Shown piece after piece: positions 1 to 12,800 of a stretch of DNA of 64,000 nt (positions are counted from its first letter, which is position 1; every line of letters begins with the position of its first letter). The stretch is from Ailurus styani (lineage: Eukaryota; Chordata; Mammalia; Carnivora; Ailuridae), in the NCBI GenBank assembly GCA_002007465.1, contig LNAC01000001.1, positions 7,786,464 to 7,850,463 on the forward strand. The letters are read 5' to 3'. Both the position numbers and the translations under genes were made by a program. Under the pieces are notes generated by a model. The model ran no database searches and had not been told where the DNA came from. It saw nothing but the letters and a program-made list of their open reading frames with translations.

Positions 1-155
1 AGGGATAGGGTGGCTGGGTTATGGACATTGGGGAGGGTGTGTGCTTTGGTGAGTGCTGTGAAAGGTGTAAGCCTGATGATTCACAGACCTGTACCCCTGG
101 GGCAAATAATTAATAAAATATAAAAATACAAAAAAAGAAAAACCCTGATTTATCG
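1..155 (+). mobile_element. L1 3'-terminal fragment
   Basis: The first bases match the recurrent carnivore L1 3' end phrase (a 'ggttatggacattgggg' core, then 'acctgtacccctgggg') and run into an A-rich tail around 100-142. The body of the element would lie off the left edge. Family recognition is from memory, not from a search. Confidence 0.5.
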
Positions 156-1814
156 GCAGCAGTGGCTTGGAGCTCTGTGTTAAGAAGGATTCTGAGGCAG
201 AGTTCTGGCTCAGTGGGATCAAATGGGGCAACTTCTCTGGGCGTGGGAAAGGCTGATAGCCCTGTGTGTTTCCATCCCCAAACCAGTTCCAGGCCTCCTG
301 GGATTAGAGGGAGGAAAACTGAAGCCCAGGGGGAGGCCTCAAGTGTCCGGCGTTGTGACTCAGTGTGGCGGAGGCAGTCCTTAGGGCAACACTCCTTCCT
401 GGGTCCCAGGGGAAAATTCAGATTCGTTTCTGGAGCAGCCAGCCCCAGGGCTGTGCCCCTTGGCTGACTTTCTTAGGAGCAGAGCAAGCTCCCAGGTGGT
501 GATGGAAGCCTGGGGAGCCACAGGTGCATTTGAGAAATCAGAGGGGAAAAGATCAGAATCCTTGTTTGATCAGCTCACCCAGGAAGGAGACTGTTAGCGA
601 GGAGCTCAGGATGTGTGTGCTAAGGCCCTGAGGCCTGCTTCTGCAGGCTTTTTTTTTTTTTTTTTTTCAACCTCACAGCTCCCTGTCCGCTTCAGATGAT
701 GTAACAGCTAGGCGATGTCCCGACTCCCCGGCCCCAGTTTGGTTTGGGGTTGAGGAGGCTCATCAGGGTGCAGCTTCCGTGTCCTTGGCAGTCTGGCCAG
801 TGTTCTGAGCAGCAGGAGGCCGGCACCACGCTGTTTCCGGTTATCTCTCATGACAGCAAACCCCGCAGAGGAAGGGGACAGGGACCCACTCGTGCTTGCG
901 AGTGCCGCCATGAATGGGCTCTGTCCACGCCTCATCTGTTGGTCCACCCTGCAAGAGGGCCTCTTGGGGCCTCCTCCAGGCTGTCTCTGGAGCCAGGCTG
1001 CTGGTGAGGGTGAGCTGGGCTGAGCCGTCCGTCCGCGGCCAGCAGTCAGCTCCGTCTTACTCCCTGCACGGCCTTCTCGCCTCTGAGCCTTGGTCTTCTC
1101 CTCTGCAGAGTGGGTATAACAGCAGGGCTGCACGCAGGTCTGGGGCGAGGGTCCCGTCTTGGGCATTTAGACCCGCAGCCGGCACGCTGCCGGCGCTGAG
1201 ATGCAGAGAAGAGACCAAATGTTCATCTCTGGGTATTGTGCTCCCAGCAGGAGCAATACGACTTACCATGCCCACAGCTGCTTTAGAGGTAAGTATTACT
1301 TATTTTTCAAATGAGGAAACTGAGGCTGAGGGCATTGTTTTTAAATGAATCGCTCTGATAGAAGCTGCCGTCTGGACGGACTCCTTAATCGCCCCCCAGA
1401 CCTGCAGCAGCTGAACGGTGAGGAAGGAAGAGGGCATCCGAGGAGACAGACAAGCCCAGAGCTACAGAAGAGACCTCTTGGCCGTGTGGAGCACTTAGGC
1501 TCTTGCTTTCAGACTCCCTAGAGGGGCCAGGGGGTCACGGCAAAGGCTGGTGTGTGCTGCACGTCAGCCCCTCCCAGCTCTGGCAAGTCCAGAGCCTCTA
1601 GAATGTTAGGATCCAGCTCTACATCTCTGCTGCTTCATATAAAACACACGGCACAGGGTCTGGGGGATTTGCTGGGGCAAGAAGAGGAAGGCGAGGAAGT
1701 TTCCATGGCACCCCTAGGCCTATAGTGGAAGAAAAGGGCCCACCAATCGCTCACATCCTGGGGTGGCGGTGGGGGGGGGGGTTTGCGTGGGAACCAGAGA
1801 GGAGGGATGGAGCT
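156..1814. other. Intergenic, mostly unique sequence
   Basis: I see no supportable exon here. A poly-T run lies at about 650-667 and a poly-G run at about 1769-1779. Around 1285-1345 a MIR core-like phrase (thick on 'atgaggaaactgaggc') is present. Open frames on both strands at 708-1348 overlap each other and show no recognisable domain, so I treat them as chance frames in moderately GC-rich DNA. Confidence 0.5.
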
Positions 1815-1990
1815 TTGGGATCGAATGGACTTAAGTCTGTCTCAGGGCTGCCTCTTCCCCTCCGAGTGAGGTTGAACAAGTAGCCTCCTCTCTAAAATGG
1901 GCTTAGTAATCCCTGCCTCTTGGGGTTGTTGGGGAGATTCAATCAATACTAATACATTTACAGTGCTTGGAAACTTCAGCACTGAAAAGA
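1815..1990 (+). mobile_element. MIR SINE relic
   Basis: The order of phrases follows MIR: gap-worn 'tgaggttgaacaagtagcct', then 'aaaatgggcttagtaat', then 'ggggttgttggggagatt', then 'acagtgcttgg'. It is an old, diverged copy in the plus orientation. Confidence 0.65.
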
Positions 1991-2009
1991 TCTAGAAATA
2001 AAAACAGGC

Positions 2010-2820
2010 AATCTTTAGAGAAAAGTACAGTCACTTCTGAAAACAGTCTGACAGTTTCTCAAAATGTTCAATATGCAGTTACCCCCATGATCTGGCCATT
2101 CTATTCCTAGGTCCACAACAAAGAGAAGTGAAAACTTAAATCTGCACAGAACTGGTCCGGGAATGTTCACAGCAGCACCCCTCACGGTAGCCAAAGGTCA
2201 ACACAATCCAGATGTCCATCTGCTTACCAAGGTGTAAATGAAACATAACTTAGCCACACAATGGAATATTATTCAGCCAGAAAAAGGACCAAGGACATTA
2301 CAACATGGATGAACTTGGAAAACATGGTGCTAAGTGAAAAAAGCTGGTCACAAAAGACTACATATTGTGTGATCCTGTTTATGCAAACTGTCCAGAGGAG
2401 GCAAATCCATAGAGACAGACTGTGGTTGCCTAGGGCTGGGGGGATGGGGAGACTGGGGTGGGATAGTGGCTAAAGGGTATGGGGTTTCTTTTTGGGGTGA
2501 TGAAATGTTCTAAAACTGATTGGTGCGCAACTCTGAACAACCACTGAGTTATATACTTTTTTTTTAAAGATTTTATTTATTTATTTATTTGACAGAGAGA
2601 GAGAGAGATCACAAGTAGGCAGAGAAGCAGGCAGAGGGAGAGGGGGAAGCAGGCTCCCTGCTGAGCAGGCAGCCTGATGCGGGGATCCATTCTCATGACC
2701 TGAGCCAAAGGCAGAAGCTCAACCCACTGAGCCTCCCAGGCACCCCTGAGTTGTATACATTAAATGAGTGAATTGTCCGCTGTGGATTATAGCTCATTAA
2801 AGCTCTTTTTTTCAAAAAGC
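2010..2820 (+). mobile_element. L1 ORF2 end and 3' UTR, split by a SINE
   Basis: The plus strand carries the decayed C-terminal ORF2/3' UTR of an old L1: 'aatggaatattattcagcc', then 'aaaaggaccaagg', then the 'tgtggttgcctagggctgg' phrase. It is interrupted by the SINE at 2557-2746 and resumes to about 2820 with 'ttgtatacattaaatgagtg'. The reading frame is broken and no protein is expected. Confidence 0.8.
2557..2746 (-). mobile_element. Can-SINE (tRNA-Lys derived)
   Basis: Minus-oriented carnivore SINE: T-rich head (tail complement) at 2557-2566, 'aaagattttatttatttat', a GA run, the GA-rich middle, and the tRNA-derived end reading 'gagcctcccaggcaccc'. Near-identical duplications 'tgagttatatac' (2545-2556) and 'tgagttgtatac' (2747-2758) flank it, showing insertion into the surrounding L1. 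Confidence 0.93.
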
Positions 2821-5025
2821 ATGGCCAATACCGAATCAATAAGCATCATCTTCAAATATGACATTCTAGGCAAGACCTTCGATGACCAACTTTTCCAATT
2901 ATACCCTAGTAACAAGGAGGACAGGTTCCGATCGAACCTGTACAAGGCACACAAAGTTGGGGGATTCTGTTGGAATTTCTGAATTCAGGTATTAAAAACA
3001 AAACCAGATAAAAATTCCAAATTTGTCCTTCATTAGCGCCTTTATTTTCTGGAATCCACTGACCCTTTACTTGAGGACGGGCGTCAGGGCTTTTCAAGGA
3101 AGGACTAGCTTAATAATGCTAAGAGGTCATTAACATGCAACGCAGTCTCTGTTCTCTTCCAATGTATCCGTAAACAAGTGTTTAAAAAATAATCTCTTTC
3201 TGTTTCCTGTACAGAAAACATTCATGGTTCTAGCCATAACATCAAGATCTCTTTGGGGGTCTTTCATAATCATGAGGTAAGTATCTAGAGACAAAAAAAA
3301 AAATCTGAGAAATATTGCTTTAGGGCAGAACTCTTTTCCTTGAAAAATAGAAGTTTGTACAGAATTATTTTTCTCCATCACTGGTGCCAAAGTGACTCCT
3401 CTTTCATAGAGCAAACTGGAGGACGGTTGCTTGAGACTTGCTACCACATACCATATCTTAGCAAATAGGCAGAGCCCACGGATCTGCAGAACGTTCTATT
3501 CTAGCCACATGTCTCCCTTAAAGAATCTCAAAGTAGCAAAATGTCCATGTTCATAATATGCCCCCATGTATTTAAAAATATGAAGCAAAGTTCTATAAAT
3601 TTAAAATTAGGCTTAGTGATCAATGTTTTGTTATTCACCTTGGCTTAGAAATGATCCAGGCATCCAATGATGGTTATCCACTGATTAATGCCTTATCGGT
3701 CCGAAGGTTTAAATTTTGGGGTTCTCTTTGCTTGTCCTTGCGGAGCCAGAGTGTCTGGGAACACATACCCCTGGAGCACCCCTTCCTCGGAAGTGAGGGG
3801 TGTGAGCATGTAAAAACTCCAGTTCCTTTGATTCTGATCAGGACTTTTCTGAGCGGACCCCTACAGTGTCCCAGAGCTCTTGGTGGGACTAGTCAAGGTT
3901 GCCCTTGGTGGGATACGGCTCAACTTAACATCACATCTTACCCTAGGTCCTTCTCCTGATCCAAGGTCTCCATGCCCCTGCCAGGTTTTCCTGGACTCAT
4001 TTCCCAGTAAATCTCCCTTTTATACAAATTCTCTTCTCGGAAGCTGCATCCAGAGAGTCCACGATCAAGGTCTACCTAGTATTTGCCTCATGTTTAGTAG
4101 CTGAACCCTGGGTATACTCAGGGCTTATTTTATATGGACAAGAAAAAGTCTCCATTTCTAAACTGACCTTGTGGGTAGGGGCGGCACCGCGCTAGAATAA
4201 AATTCTGGATAATGAGATGTGAAAATTCTAAGAAGTGAGAATAAAATGAAGGCATGCTGTTTTTGATCCTTTCTTCTTCTGTCAGGCTGGAACGCAGGCA
4301 TGAAGGCTGGCACCCTAGCAGCCATCTTTGATGCTGACCTTGAAGATAAGAGACCAAGAATTGACGATGGCAGAGCCCAGGGCCTGGAGGTACCCAAGTG
4401 CAAGCCTATCGGTCCCCAGCTATCTCCCTCTAGATGTTTCCAACCTAATTTCAGCCACAGAGAGAGGGGGTTGTAGGTTATATGTAGCAGGTCTTCATCC
4501 TAACTGACGCAGGGCTCAAATTCAGGTCCCTCTGATGCAAAAGTTAGCATCTCCAACCCAGAAGCAATGAGGAACTCAGGAACATTTTTGCATATATTTT
4601 TCTAATTTAGTCTGTCTCAGAACTTTAGAAACCAAAAGCCAAAATGCTAAACTGTGACTAAAAAGAAGAACCGTGTTGCTGGGGTATTTTCGGCTCGTGT
4701 TCAGATGTTCCGTTGTGCACGGAGGTCCTTTATGAACATCCCCACTGAGTCGCCTGCTATTTCTAATGTTCCTCAGGCTGGTTCTGGCACCACCTCCTAG
4801 CGCAGCACCACTGTTACGGATTAGAAACTGAGAATGTGACGCTTCGGTATGCCGACCTCGGTGGAGAATGCCGCTGCGTTCACACATTTGAGTGGGAACT
4901 TTCAGCACGGGGAATCCTTATCCGTGGCCCCGGGTCATTCTGCACTTGCAGCGAATATAAGCGCAACGTTTCAAAACTTTGCTTCTCACCTTCTAGCTGA
5001 TCAATAAAGAAAGAACTTTTCGAGG
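2821..5025. other. Intergenic, no gene seen
   Basis: Largely unique AT-leaning sequence. A segment around 3640-4120 reads like a worn LTR or other dispersed repeat, but I cannot assign it to a family. Short open frames on both strands show no motif or splice context that would support an exon. Confidence 0.45.
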
Positions 5026-5223
5026 TTTTTTTTTTTTTTTTAAGATTTTATGTAGTTATTTGACAGAGAAAGAGTGCATACAAGCAGGCGGAGCGGCAGA
5101 GGGAGAGGGAGAAACAGGCTCCCCGCTGAGCAGGGAGCCCAACCCAGGCTCTATCCCAGGACCCTGGGATCATGACCTGAGCCAAAGGCAGACGCTTAAT
5201 TGACTGAGCCACCCAGGCGCCCC
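5026..5223 (-). mobile_element. Can-SINE
   Basis: Minus-oriented carnivore SINE: 17 or so T's from 5026, 'taagattttatgtagttatt', the GA-rich middle, 'cccaggaccctgggatcatg', and the tRNA-derived end 'gagccacccaggcgcccc'. It is somewhat diverged in the tail (atgtagtt instead of atttattt). Confidence 0.93.
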
Positions 5224-8200
5224 TCAAGATACTTCTTTGGGTTAACAGAAAGGTCATGAGGTGCCAAGGGAGTTTGGTTGGATGTTCACTTGCTTCGTTA
5301 GGGATCAGATTGCCTGCGTTCTCTTAAATCCCCAGGGAAGAAACGTGTCCCGTTTTGTAGGGCAGGTCCCGTTTTGAGTCAGGTGGTGGAGGGGAATGAG
5401 ACCGTGAACTTACACGTGGACGACAGCCAGAGCAGATATAAAAGTAGAATTCTGACCCACAATCTTCAGAATCCAGCCCGGGAAACCAGATTGCTGTCTG
5501 CGAGTCAGACTTGTAGGAAGCTAGACTTCTAGCTCTTGTAGTCACGCAGAAAGTCAAACATGAACCCCCGAAGCAATCCCTGCTAAGTGGCCCGGATGGG
5601 ATCAATAACTGACGCCTTCCCGAATTTCTGTCCCTGCTCCCGAGTTAGGACCTACCAGAGACGGTCCAGTGTGCTCCCCTAGCCACCCCCATAGGGCGCC
5701 CTACTCCTTGTGAGCCAACCTCCAGCCGCCCCAGGCCAACAGCCTCCAATCCGAGCTCACTGGAAACCTTCCCTTTTCCTGCTATGAAGCTTTCCCGCTC
5801 TTCTGCCTACGTCTGAGTCTCTGCCAGAATGGAAGAGATGGTAGCTGACTGCCTCCTACCACAGGCTCTGAATAGATAGCCCTCGCTCTGGGAGAGAAAT
5901 GGATTTGACTTCAGACTGTCCCTCACTGCCTGGGTGACTCCTGGCAAGCCAGTTGAACTTGCTCAGACTGAGTGTCCTCACCTGCGAAATAGGCCAGCAA
6001 AGGTGGCCACGCAGCGTCTCTTAAATGATCTGTGAGGAGGTGGTGACACAGATCGTCCTGCCTGGTGCTGACACAGAACAGGCGTGCAGGAAGTGAGGAA
6101 TCCTTCTGCATTACCAAAGTCACTTCCTAAAAATCAGTTCTATTGCTTTCAGACTTTCTTCTCTTTTCTTTTCTCTTCTCTCCTTTACTTTACTTTTTTT
6201 TTCTTTCTTTTTAAGGAACACTGGGTAAATAATTTTTCCCCCATTTACATGGCAGTTTGCAGTTTACAGAGGATTTGCATGCCCATTACTTTTTCTGTCC
6301 CTCCCAGCAACTGCCTGGGTTCTGATCAACTCCATGATGCAACTGGGGAAGAGAAGCTGGAGCAGACACTGGTTGACCAGTTCCCTTGCTGGTGAGGGCT
6401 GTGCCGGCAGAGTTAGGCAAAGGGTGGGCTCTTACCTACCCTGGGCAGGACCTACCTGTCCTACCTTATCTACTCTGTCCCTGTTAGCATGAAGATGCAA
6501 ACCAAACATGTTTGCTTAGCTCCTAGGAGTATGTGTTTAGGATTTATAGCCTTGCAGTATGAAATGTGGACCTTGATTCAGAATAGACCTTCCTTCCATG
6601 ATGCTGCCAACTCCTGGGTTTTCCCCACATGCAGCCTCAGGTTGGTTCTTTGCGCCACTTTCTAGTTCTAGAAAGATCTGTTGTGCTGACACTCTGTTAA
6701 TCATGCAACAGGGACCATTCGATATAGAAATGGGATATTGATGCTCTTGAGGATAAGACCAGAGGGGCAGAGATGTCCAGGTCCTTCTCTGTCAGTCACC
6801 TCTTCCCTGTCCCTAGAGGTTCCATGCAAGGGAGTGTAATAGTGCCATAGGAGTCAAGGCCACTTTTTCAAGATCTGAGCTCCTGTGGTCAAAACCAAGC
6901 CCTGCCTCCACCACCCCCCCCCCATGGCAGTGCTGGACCAGTGATTTCAGCAGGGCTCAGGACCCTGTGCAATGAACAGTGAACCCAAGTGAGGGCCTGC
7001 CTAGGTCTGAGTAGGGGCTCAAGAGGGAAAGAGAATAGAGGTTTATGACTTTAAATTGTGCACCCAGTGCAAAAACCAGACCCATGATTATCATGGGTTC
7101 TGGCCAAGCGACAACAAGCTCAGCCCTCAGGAATAACTGGGGAACGAGGAAAAGGGAAAGTTTGGGGCAGACTTTGAACTGGAAGAGACCAAGTATCTGG
7201 TGTACCTTCTGGGATGCATTATAGCTAAGATGTAAAGGCATCCAACGCAGAAATGGAATCCAACCATTCCAACCACCACATGGATTATCTTACCTTCTTC
7301 TCCGAAGAAACTCTATGTCCTGCCCAAAGCAATATATTGTGGATTCCCTTGAAATGAAGGTTTGTCATAAGATGAACTTGTCATCAAAAGCCTTTACTGA
7401 GTATCTGCTGAGGGCCCATCTTGAGAGGCCCTATGGCCTTGGGATGGAAAAGGCCCCAGCCTTGGTGGTGGAAAGCAGACAAAAACAGTGCTGCCAGTAC
7501 CCTTTGATGGCCCGTCTAGAGACTGGCCAGTTCTCTCTGATGACTTGGGGTGGTGTTGGGCAGGGAAGGTGACCTTCAGCTGCCTTTGGAGGATAAACTA
7601 GAGATCACCTGGCAGATGAGGAGAGGAAGAGCAGGTCTTTCAGGGGAGAGGGGGCAGTCTGCATGGCATAAAGGTGCACAAGCTGTCTTGTATTTGAGGC
7701 ATTGTGAGAGGATCAGGTAAGGGAAGGCAGATCCCGACCAAGAGGGGAGCAGGGGCAGGATGGTGCCAAGCTCAAGTGCTGGACTAGGTTTTAAGAAGGG
7801 CACTGTGGGTGCCCGGGGAGGACTCAGCAAAGAGCACACACCCAATTCCAAGAAATACGAGAGAGCAGGAACACGGCTTCTCACTGAGAAGTAACGGGGC
7901 CATTTCCGTGAGTGGTTACTTCAGTCTAAAAATACCCCCATCAAAAACCTTTCTTTTAATAACTGGAATGGAAAAATTGTTCGGTTCTTAAGATAGAAGG
8001 ATAAATGGCTTTTTTTTTTAATCAAGAAACTGCAGGATTTCATTATAAACCTAAGTTTGGTAAACCTGGTACGTTTGCAACCACTTCTCACACAGTAACC
8101 TGCCCGCACCGTCGGCCAGGACGCGGTGAAATTGGGGAAGATGGGTGTGATTACTGCCATTTTATTGATGGGGAAATGAGGCCCAGGCATGGTCAAGAAC

Positions 8201-8998
8201 TTGCCTCAGGTCTTTTCAGTTTATCAAAAAGCAGAAATTTTGAGAGGACAGCCTTGGTAAAAAGATGGGTACTTGAAAGGTTTGCAAGATGGGAATTTGG
8301 GGCAGAAAACGTTCGCAATGGGATATTTTGTCTAACTGTATGCTGTGGTTTGGGGTTTTGTGGAGGTGAGGTCTGGGTGCAGGAAGTTTTTGGGGGGTGC
8401 AGGAAGCAGGAGTGAGGAGGCAGGAGAGGGTCTCCGGGAAGAAGCCAAGATGAGGCCACTGCTGGAGGCAACGGTGGCCCATGTCCCCAGGGACTTTGAG
8501 AAGAATGTGATGGTCTCCCGTGTGTGTCCGCCTGCAGGACAGGAAGCTGGAGCTGGTGTGAGGCCTGGTGGGTTCCTGGCTGTCTGAGGAGGGCCTGGGT
8601 GTGAGGAGCAAGCAGTGTAGAGCCTGCAAGGGGACTCTCCCAGCAGGAGGCGTGTATGAAGCTCCCCAGTCGGTGGACCTGGGGGCGTGGGCACCAGCTG
8701 CCAAATGCGTCTGCGACCCCAGAAAGACACGTGGGACGTGTGGGTCCAGGAAACTGACCCCTGCACGTGATGACTGAGTGGAAGATGCTCTGAGTTCACA
8801 CCTCCGTGCCTGGACGAGGGAAGACCCAGGTAATCTCTGGCCCCTCATCAACCTGACACAGTGCCAGTTATAAGGAATCGAAACGACTGGTCACTGGAGG
8901 GCAGGACATGCAGGGGAAGCCTGGCTGAACACTTTCCTTCGTCGCCTCAGCCGCATACCCAAGGTTCACCGAAGCTTACTGTCTACCAGGGGCTGTGC
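5224..8998. other. Intergenic, unique sequence with MIR relics
   Basis: No exon is supported. MIR-like phrases occur at about 5890-6080 (plus: 'gactcctggcaagccagttg', then 'tcctcacctgcgaaatagg') and at about 8145-8215 ('ccattttattgatggggaaa'). A CT-rich and T-rich stretch lies at 6150-6215 and a poly-C at 6914-6923. Overlapping open frames at 8193-8851 on the minus strand lack recognisable features. Confidence 0.45.
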
Positions 8999-9822
8999 TG
9001 GGGCTCAGCCGTGCAGCAGGGGGCTCAGCCGTGCAGCAGGGGGGGTCAGCGGTGCAGCAGGGGGGTCAGCGGTGCAGCAGGGGGGTCAGCAGTGCAGCAG
9101 GGGGCTCAGCCGTGCAGCAGGGGGGTCAGCGGTGCAGCAGGGGGCTCAGCCGTGCAGCAGGGGGGTCAGCGGTGCAGCAGGGGGCTCAGCCGTGCAGCAG
9201 GGGGGTCAGCGGTGCAGCAGGGGGCTCAGCCGTGCAGCAGGGGGGTCAGCGGTGCAGCAGGGGGCTCAGCGGTGCAGCAGGGGGGTCAGCGGTGCAGCAG
9301 GGGGGTCAGCGGTGCAGCAGGGGGCTCAGCGGTGCAGCAGGGGGCTCAGCCGTGCAGCAGGGGGGTCAGCGGTGCAGCAGGGGGGTCAGCGGTGCAGCAG
9401 GGGGCTCAGCCGTGCAGCAGGGGGGTCAGCGGTGCAGCAGGGGGGTCAGCCGTGCAGCAGGGGGGTCAGCGGTGCAGCAGGGGGGTCAGCGGTGCAGCAG
9501 GGGGCTCAGCCGTGCAGCAGGGGGGTCAGCGGTGCAGCAGGGGGCTCAGCGGTGCAGCAGGGGGGTCAGCGGTGCAGCAGGGGGGTCAGCGGTGCAGCAG
9601 GGGGCTCAGCGGTGCAGCAGGGGGCTCAGCCGTGCAGCAGGGGGGTCAGCCGTGCAGCAGGGGGCTCAGCCGTGCAGCAGGGGGGTCAGCGGTGCAGCAG
9701 GGGGGTCAGCGGTGCAGCAGGGGGGTCAGCAGTGCAGCAGGGGGCTCAGCCGTGCAGCAGGGGGGTCAGCGGTGCAGCAGGGGGGTCAGCCGTGCAGCAG
9801 GGGGCTTAGCGGTGCAGCAGGG
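8999..9822. repeat. 20-bp G-rich minisatellite, about 41 copies
   Basis: A head-to-tail array with a strict 20-bp period from 9041 on (three units per 60 bases for twelve successive lines). The consensus is GGGGGTCAGCGGTGCAGCAG. Two positions vary: base 5 (G or C) and base 11 (G, C or rarely A). One unit near the start is 21 bp and the last full unit has 'cttagc'. The unit has no stop codon in any plus frame and 20 is not a multiple of 3. All three plus frames therefore stay open across the array and read the same periodic 20-residue peptide. These frames are a by-product of the repeat and not evidence of a gene. Confidence 0.98.
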
Positions 9823-12800
9823 AAGGGAGGATCTTTCCTCAAAGATCTCTGTGCTCACCGTGTCCTGGTGTTTCAATTCCCGTGGGCTTGCTGTGGATAC
9901 GGAGGAGACAGGACATGAACTCCCGGGGGGAGGGAATCAGGTGAGGCAGCGCCTCGTCAAGTGTAGTGACGTGTCTGGCTACTTGGCAGGTAGAAGTCGT
10001 CCAGGGAAAAGATGTGGGGAAAGGTTTGCGAGACGTGGATTTCTGGAGGGAGATATGTGGCTGGGAGTAAATCTCAAGGCTTCCTGATGGGGTCAGGAGG
10101 TGGAGGGATTCGGAGATGGGGTCCCTTTCACTGTAGGGGAGTACGACGTTCCGGGGGAAAAATACAGGCTCCGGCCCTATGAGGTCCAGCTAAGTTGACG
10201 GATCAGTTGTTCAGGTCTCCGCACAGGTGGGTGAGCAACACTGAAGACTGCTATAGACCGGGGATGAGTGGTCTTTCTCTAATTCTTTTGTTCCATATTT
10301 TGGGAAGAAAGTTTTGACGGCAGCGGGAAGGATGGCGTTGGCAAGGGGAGCAGGGGAAAGACTGGGGGGAGACAGAGCCAATTGGAAGCCCCTCTGCCAG
10401 TCCCCGAGAGCGACAACAAAGGTCTGGAGCAGGGCAGCTGCCACGGTGGGAAGTGACATCACATTTCAGACATTCTAGGGCTTTCTCGGAGGGAGTCCCT
10501 GCTTTAGGTTCCAGAGGAAATCTCAAGTCTCGAGTCCAGCGTGTCTAACTCGCTCTAACAGTACTTAAGAAGGTTGAAGCTCGGCGTGCCTCTGGTGTTT
10601 CCAAGCCGATCCCTCTTCACCCCATCAGATAGGACTGATGCCAAAGCCGCGACTCCCCAAGGACTCGGGACCAGCCAGGCTGCCGTGGGTCATTGCCATC
10701 CGTCCCACTCAGGTCTGCTAAGTTACGCTGATGACATTCCTTGACTTTAGCCAAAAATAGTCCAGGAAGCTGTTACCACATTTTAAAATCTGTCTTCAGA
10801 CATATTCTCTTCCACTTTTAAAAATCTTGAGCAAAACCCACTCTCCCTCGCCTTTGTGTGAATGGGAAGAAAACACGAATCATCGTTTTCTCAGAAGAGA
10901 ATATGCTACCGTTTTATTAATTGGCTCTACTTACTGGAGATGAAAGCATGGTATTCTTCTATACATCGGGGACGGATTTAAGAGTGTGCCAATTTTTCCA
11001 ACGGATGCCTGTCAGTACGGCGGATCGGTCCCGTGTGGTGAAGCCAGCAAGAGGATCTAATGAGAGTTACAGTCCTTGCCTGTTCAACTATCTCTACCTC
11101 CCATGCGTCATGTAGCGTTTCCCACACCAAACAACTAATACCCTTCTGAAAAAGAAATGTGCCTTTTGTGGGAAGGAAAACGCAGTTGACAGTAGCTGTG
11201 TCCTGGAGGAACTGATGTGTTCCCCTGGGGATAACATCAAGCTCCTGAAAAATTAGCGGCATCAGCTCACACATTTAAGTTACCAACTACCAATCATCCC
11301 ACTCGGCATAAATGCCAGAGACCGATTTACATTCTTGTTCCTGACATGCGTTCTGGATTTAACATTTAATCAGGCGATTGAAAAATGATGGTAGGCAAGA
11401 GAAATGTGAGGTTCTTTCTAGGGGTGTCCTTCTGTGGGCACACTGGCCAATTCCCAGCCTCCATACCACGAGCGGTGATGCTCCCCAAGCCCAAAACTCC
11501 TGGAGGACGAGGTGTCCGTGGGAGTGGTTTCCACAAATCCCCACGCCCTTCCCAAAAGGCAAGTCACCAGTTTGCCCAGCAGGGTCCTGGACCAGGCAGT
11601 GGTTTGTGAGAGGGGGGCCTCCAAGTGGCTTCATTCAAGCTGAGACTCGGGCGGGGGTGGCGGTCGAGTGAGCCGGGCCAGGAAGAGATGGGTGTGTCGC
11701 GGGGTGCCCAGACTGGACTCACTGAGCACCCTGTATGAAGGCAGCTCAGCGTGGCCCGGTCTGCTGACTTCTCAGGAAAAGCTGGAAATCGGGATTTTTG
11801 TGGAATGCATCGGTTGGTCACGAATTCAAATAAAAATAATGTCTGGGGCCAGATTTGGTGTGTGGGCACGAGTTTGTGACTTCGAATCAGAAACGACTCT
11901 GTTAATATTTCCTTTTCTTTTTTCTTCTCCCTGCCCCACACCTGGAGAACTAGTGCGTGTGAGCTAAGCCTCTAAAGTCATGACTCTGGAAACGAGGGCA
12001 TCTTTATTTGAACTTTTAGGGTCTGATTTAATCTTTACAAAGTATTTAACTCAATGATGACTTCAGCCAGTCCCTAAAACATCATCGCTGGAGATAATGA
12101 ACGCTAAGGGGACATGAGGTTACTGAGATGATTTGGGGGCTTTTTTAAAATTAGCTTTCAGGGGAACAAGTCACCTTTGTCTCTAAGCAATTCAAATAAA
12201 GGATCTTCTGTGTTCAAACCTGTGTGTTACCGCCACTATCTGCTGATCCTTAATAGGAAGAGCTGTATTCTGCATTTCTTGGGATTTTTTTTTTTTTGTC
12301 TTTTCTGACCTAGAAAAGCTCAGTAAGATGCTATATGTTGCTTCTGCCTGATTTCTCCTGGGAAGGAGGTAAGGGAAACAGACAAGACAGGGGGGTTTCT
12401 GGGGCCAGGAAAGGAAGTAGGAGAGAGGCCTCTCCCAGAACTGTGGTTCTTGACACCAAAAATGATTCTGAGGGAAAGGGAAGGGGGTGGGGATGGCTAC
12501 CCCAAATAGGCTGGCAATGGAGAAAGACCTGGGATATTGGGAATGGGGGTGGGGTACAAGTGGGGGGGAAGGAGTGCTAGTTATCAGGGGTGGAGAAGAG
12601 GACAGAACTAATAACCTCTGGGAGTGGTCTGAATGTAAGTGGAAAACAAATACAGTGAGGGGAAGGGATCTGATTTGTTCCTAGACTTTGCTTGTCAAGA
12701 GTAGTTCTGGAAATGAGTACAGAGGGTCGTCTTTATCATAGAGATTAGGGCTCTTCCAGTTGCAAGAGACAGAAAAGCAACCAAAATGGGCTTCAGATAC

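Noticed and set aside
8999..9822. Classical G-quadruplex array
   Set aside because: Runs of four or five G's are separated by about 15 bases, too long for a standard G4 loop, so I do not claim it.
8861..10087. Overlapping frames of 408, 307 and 245 codons
   Set aside because: They are produced by the stop-free 20-bp repeat in all three plus frames; flanking sequence adds no coding signal.
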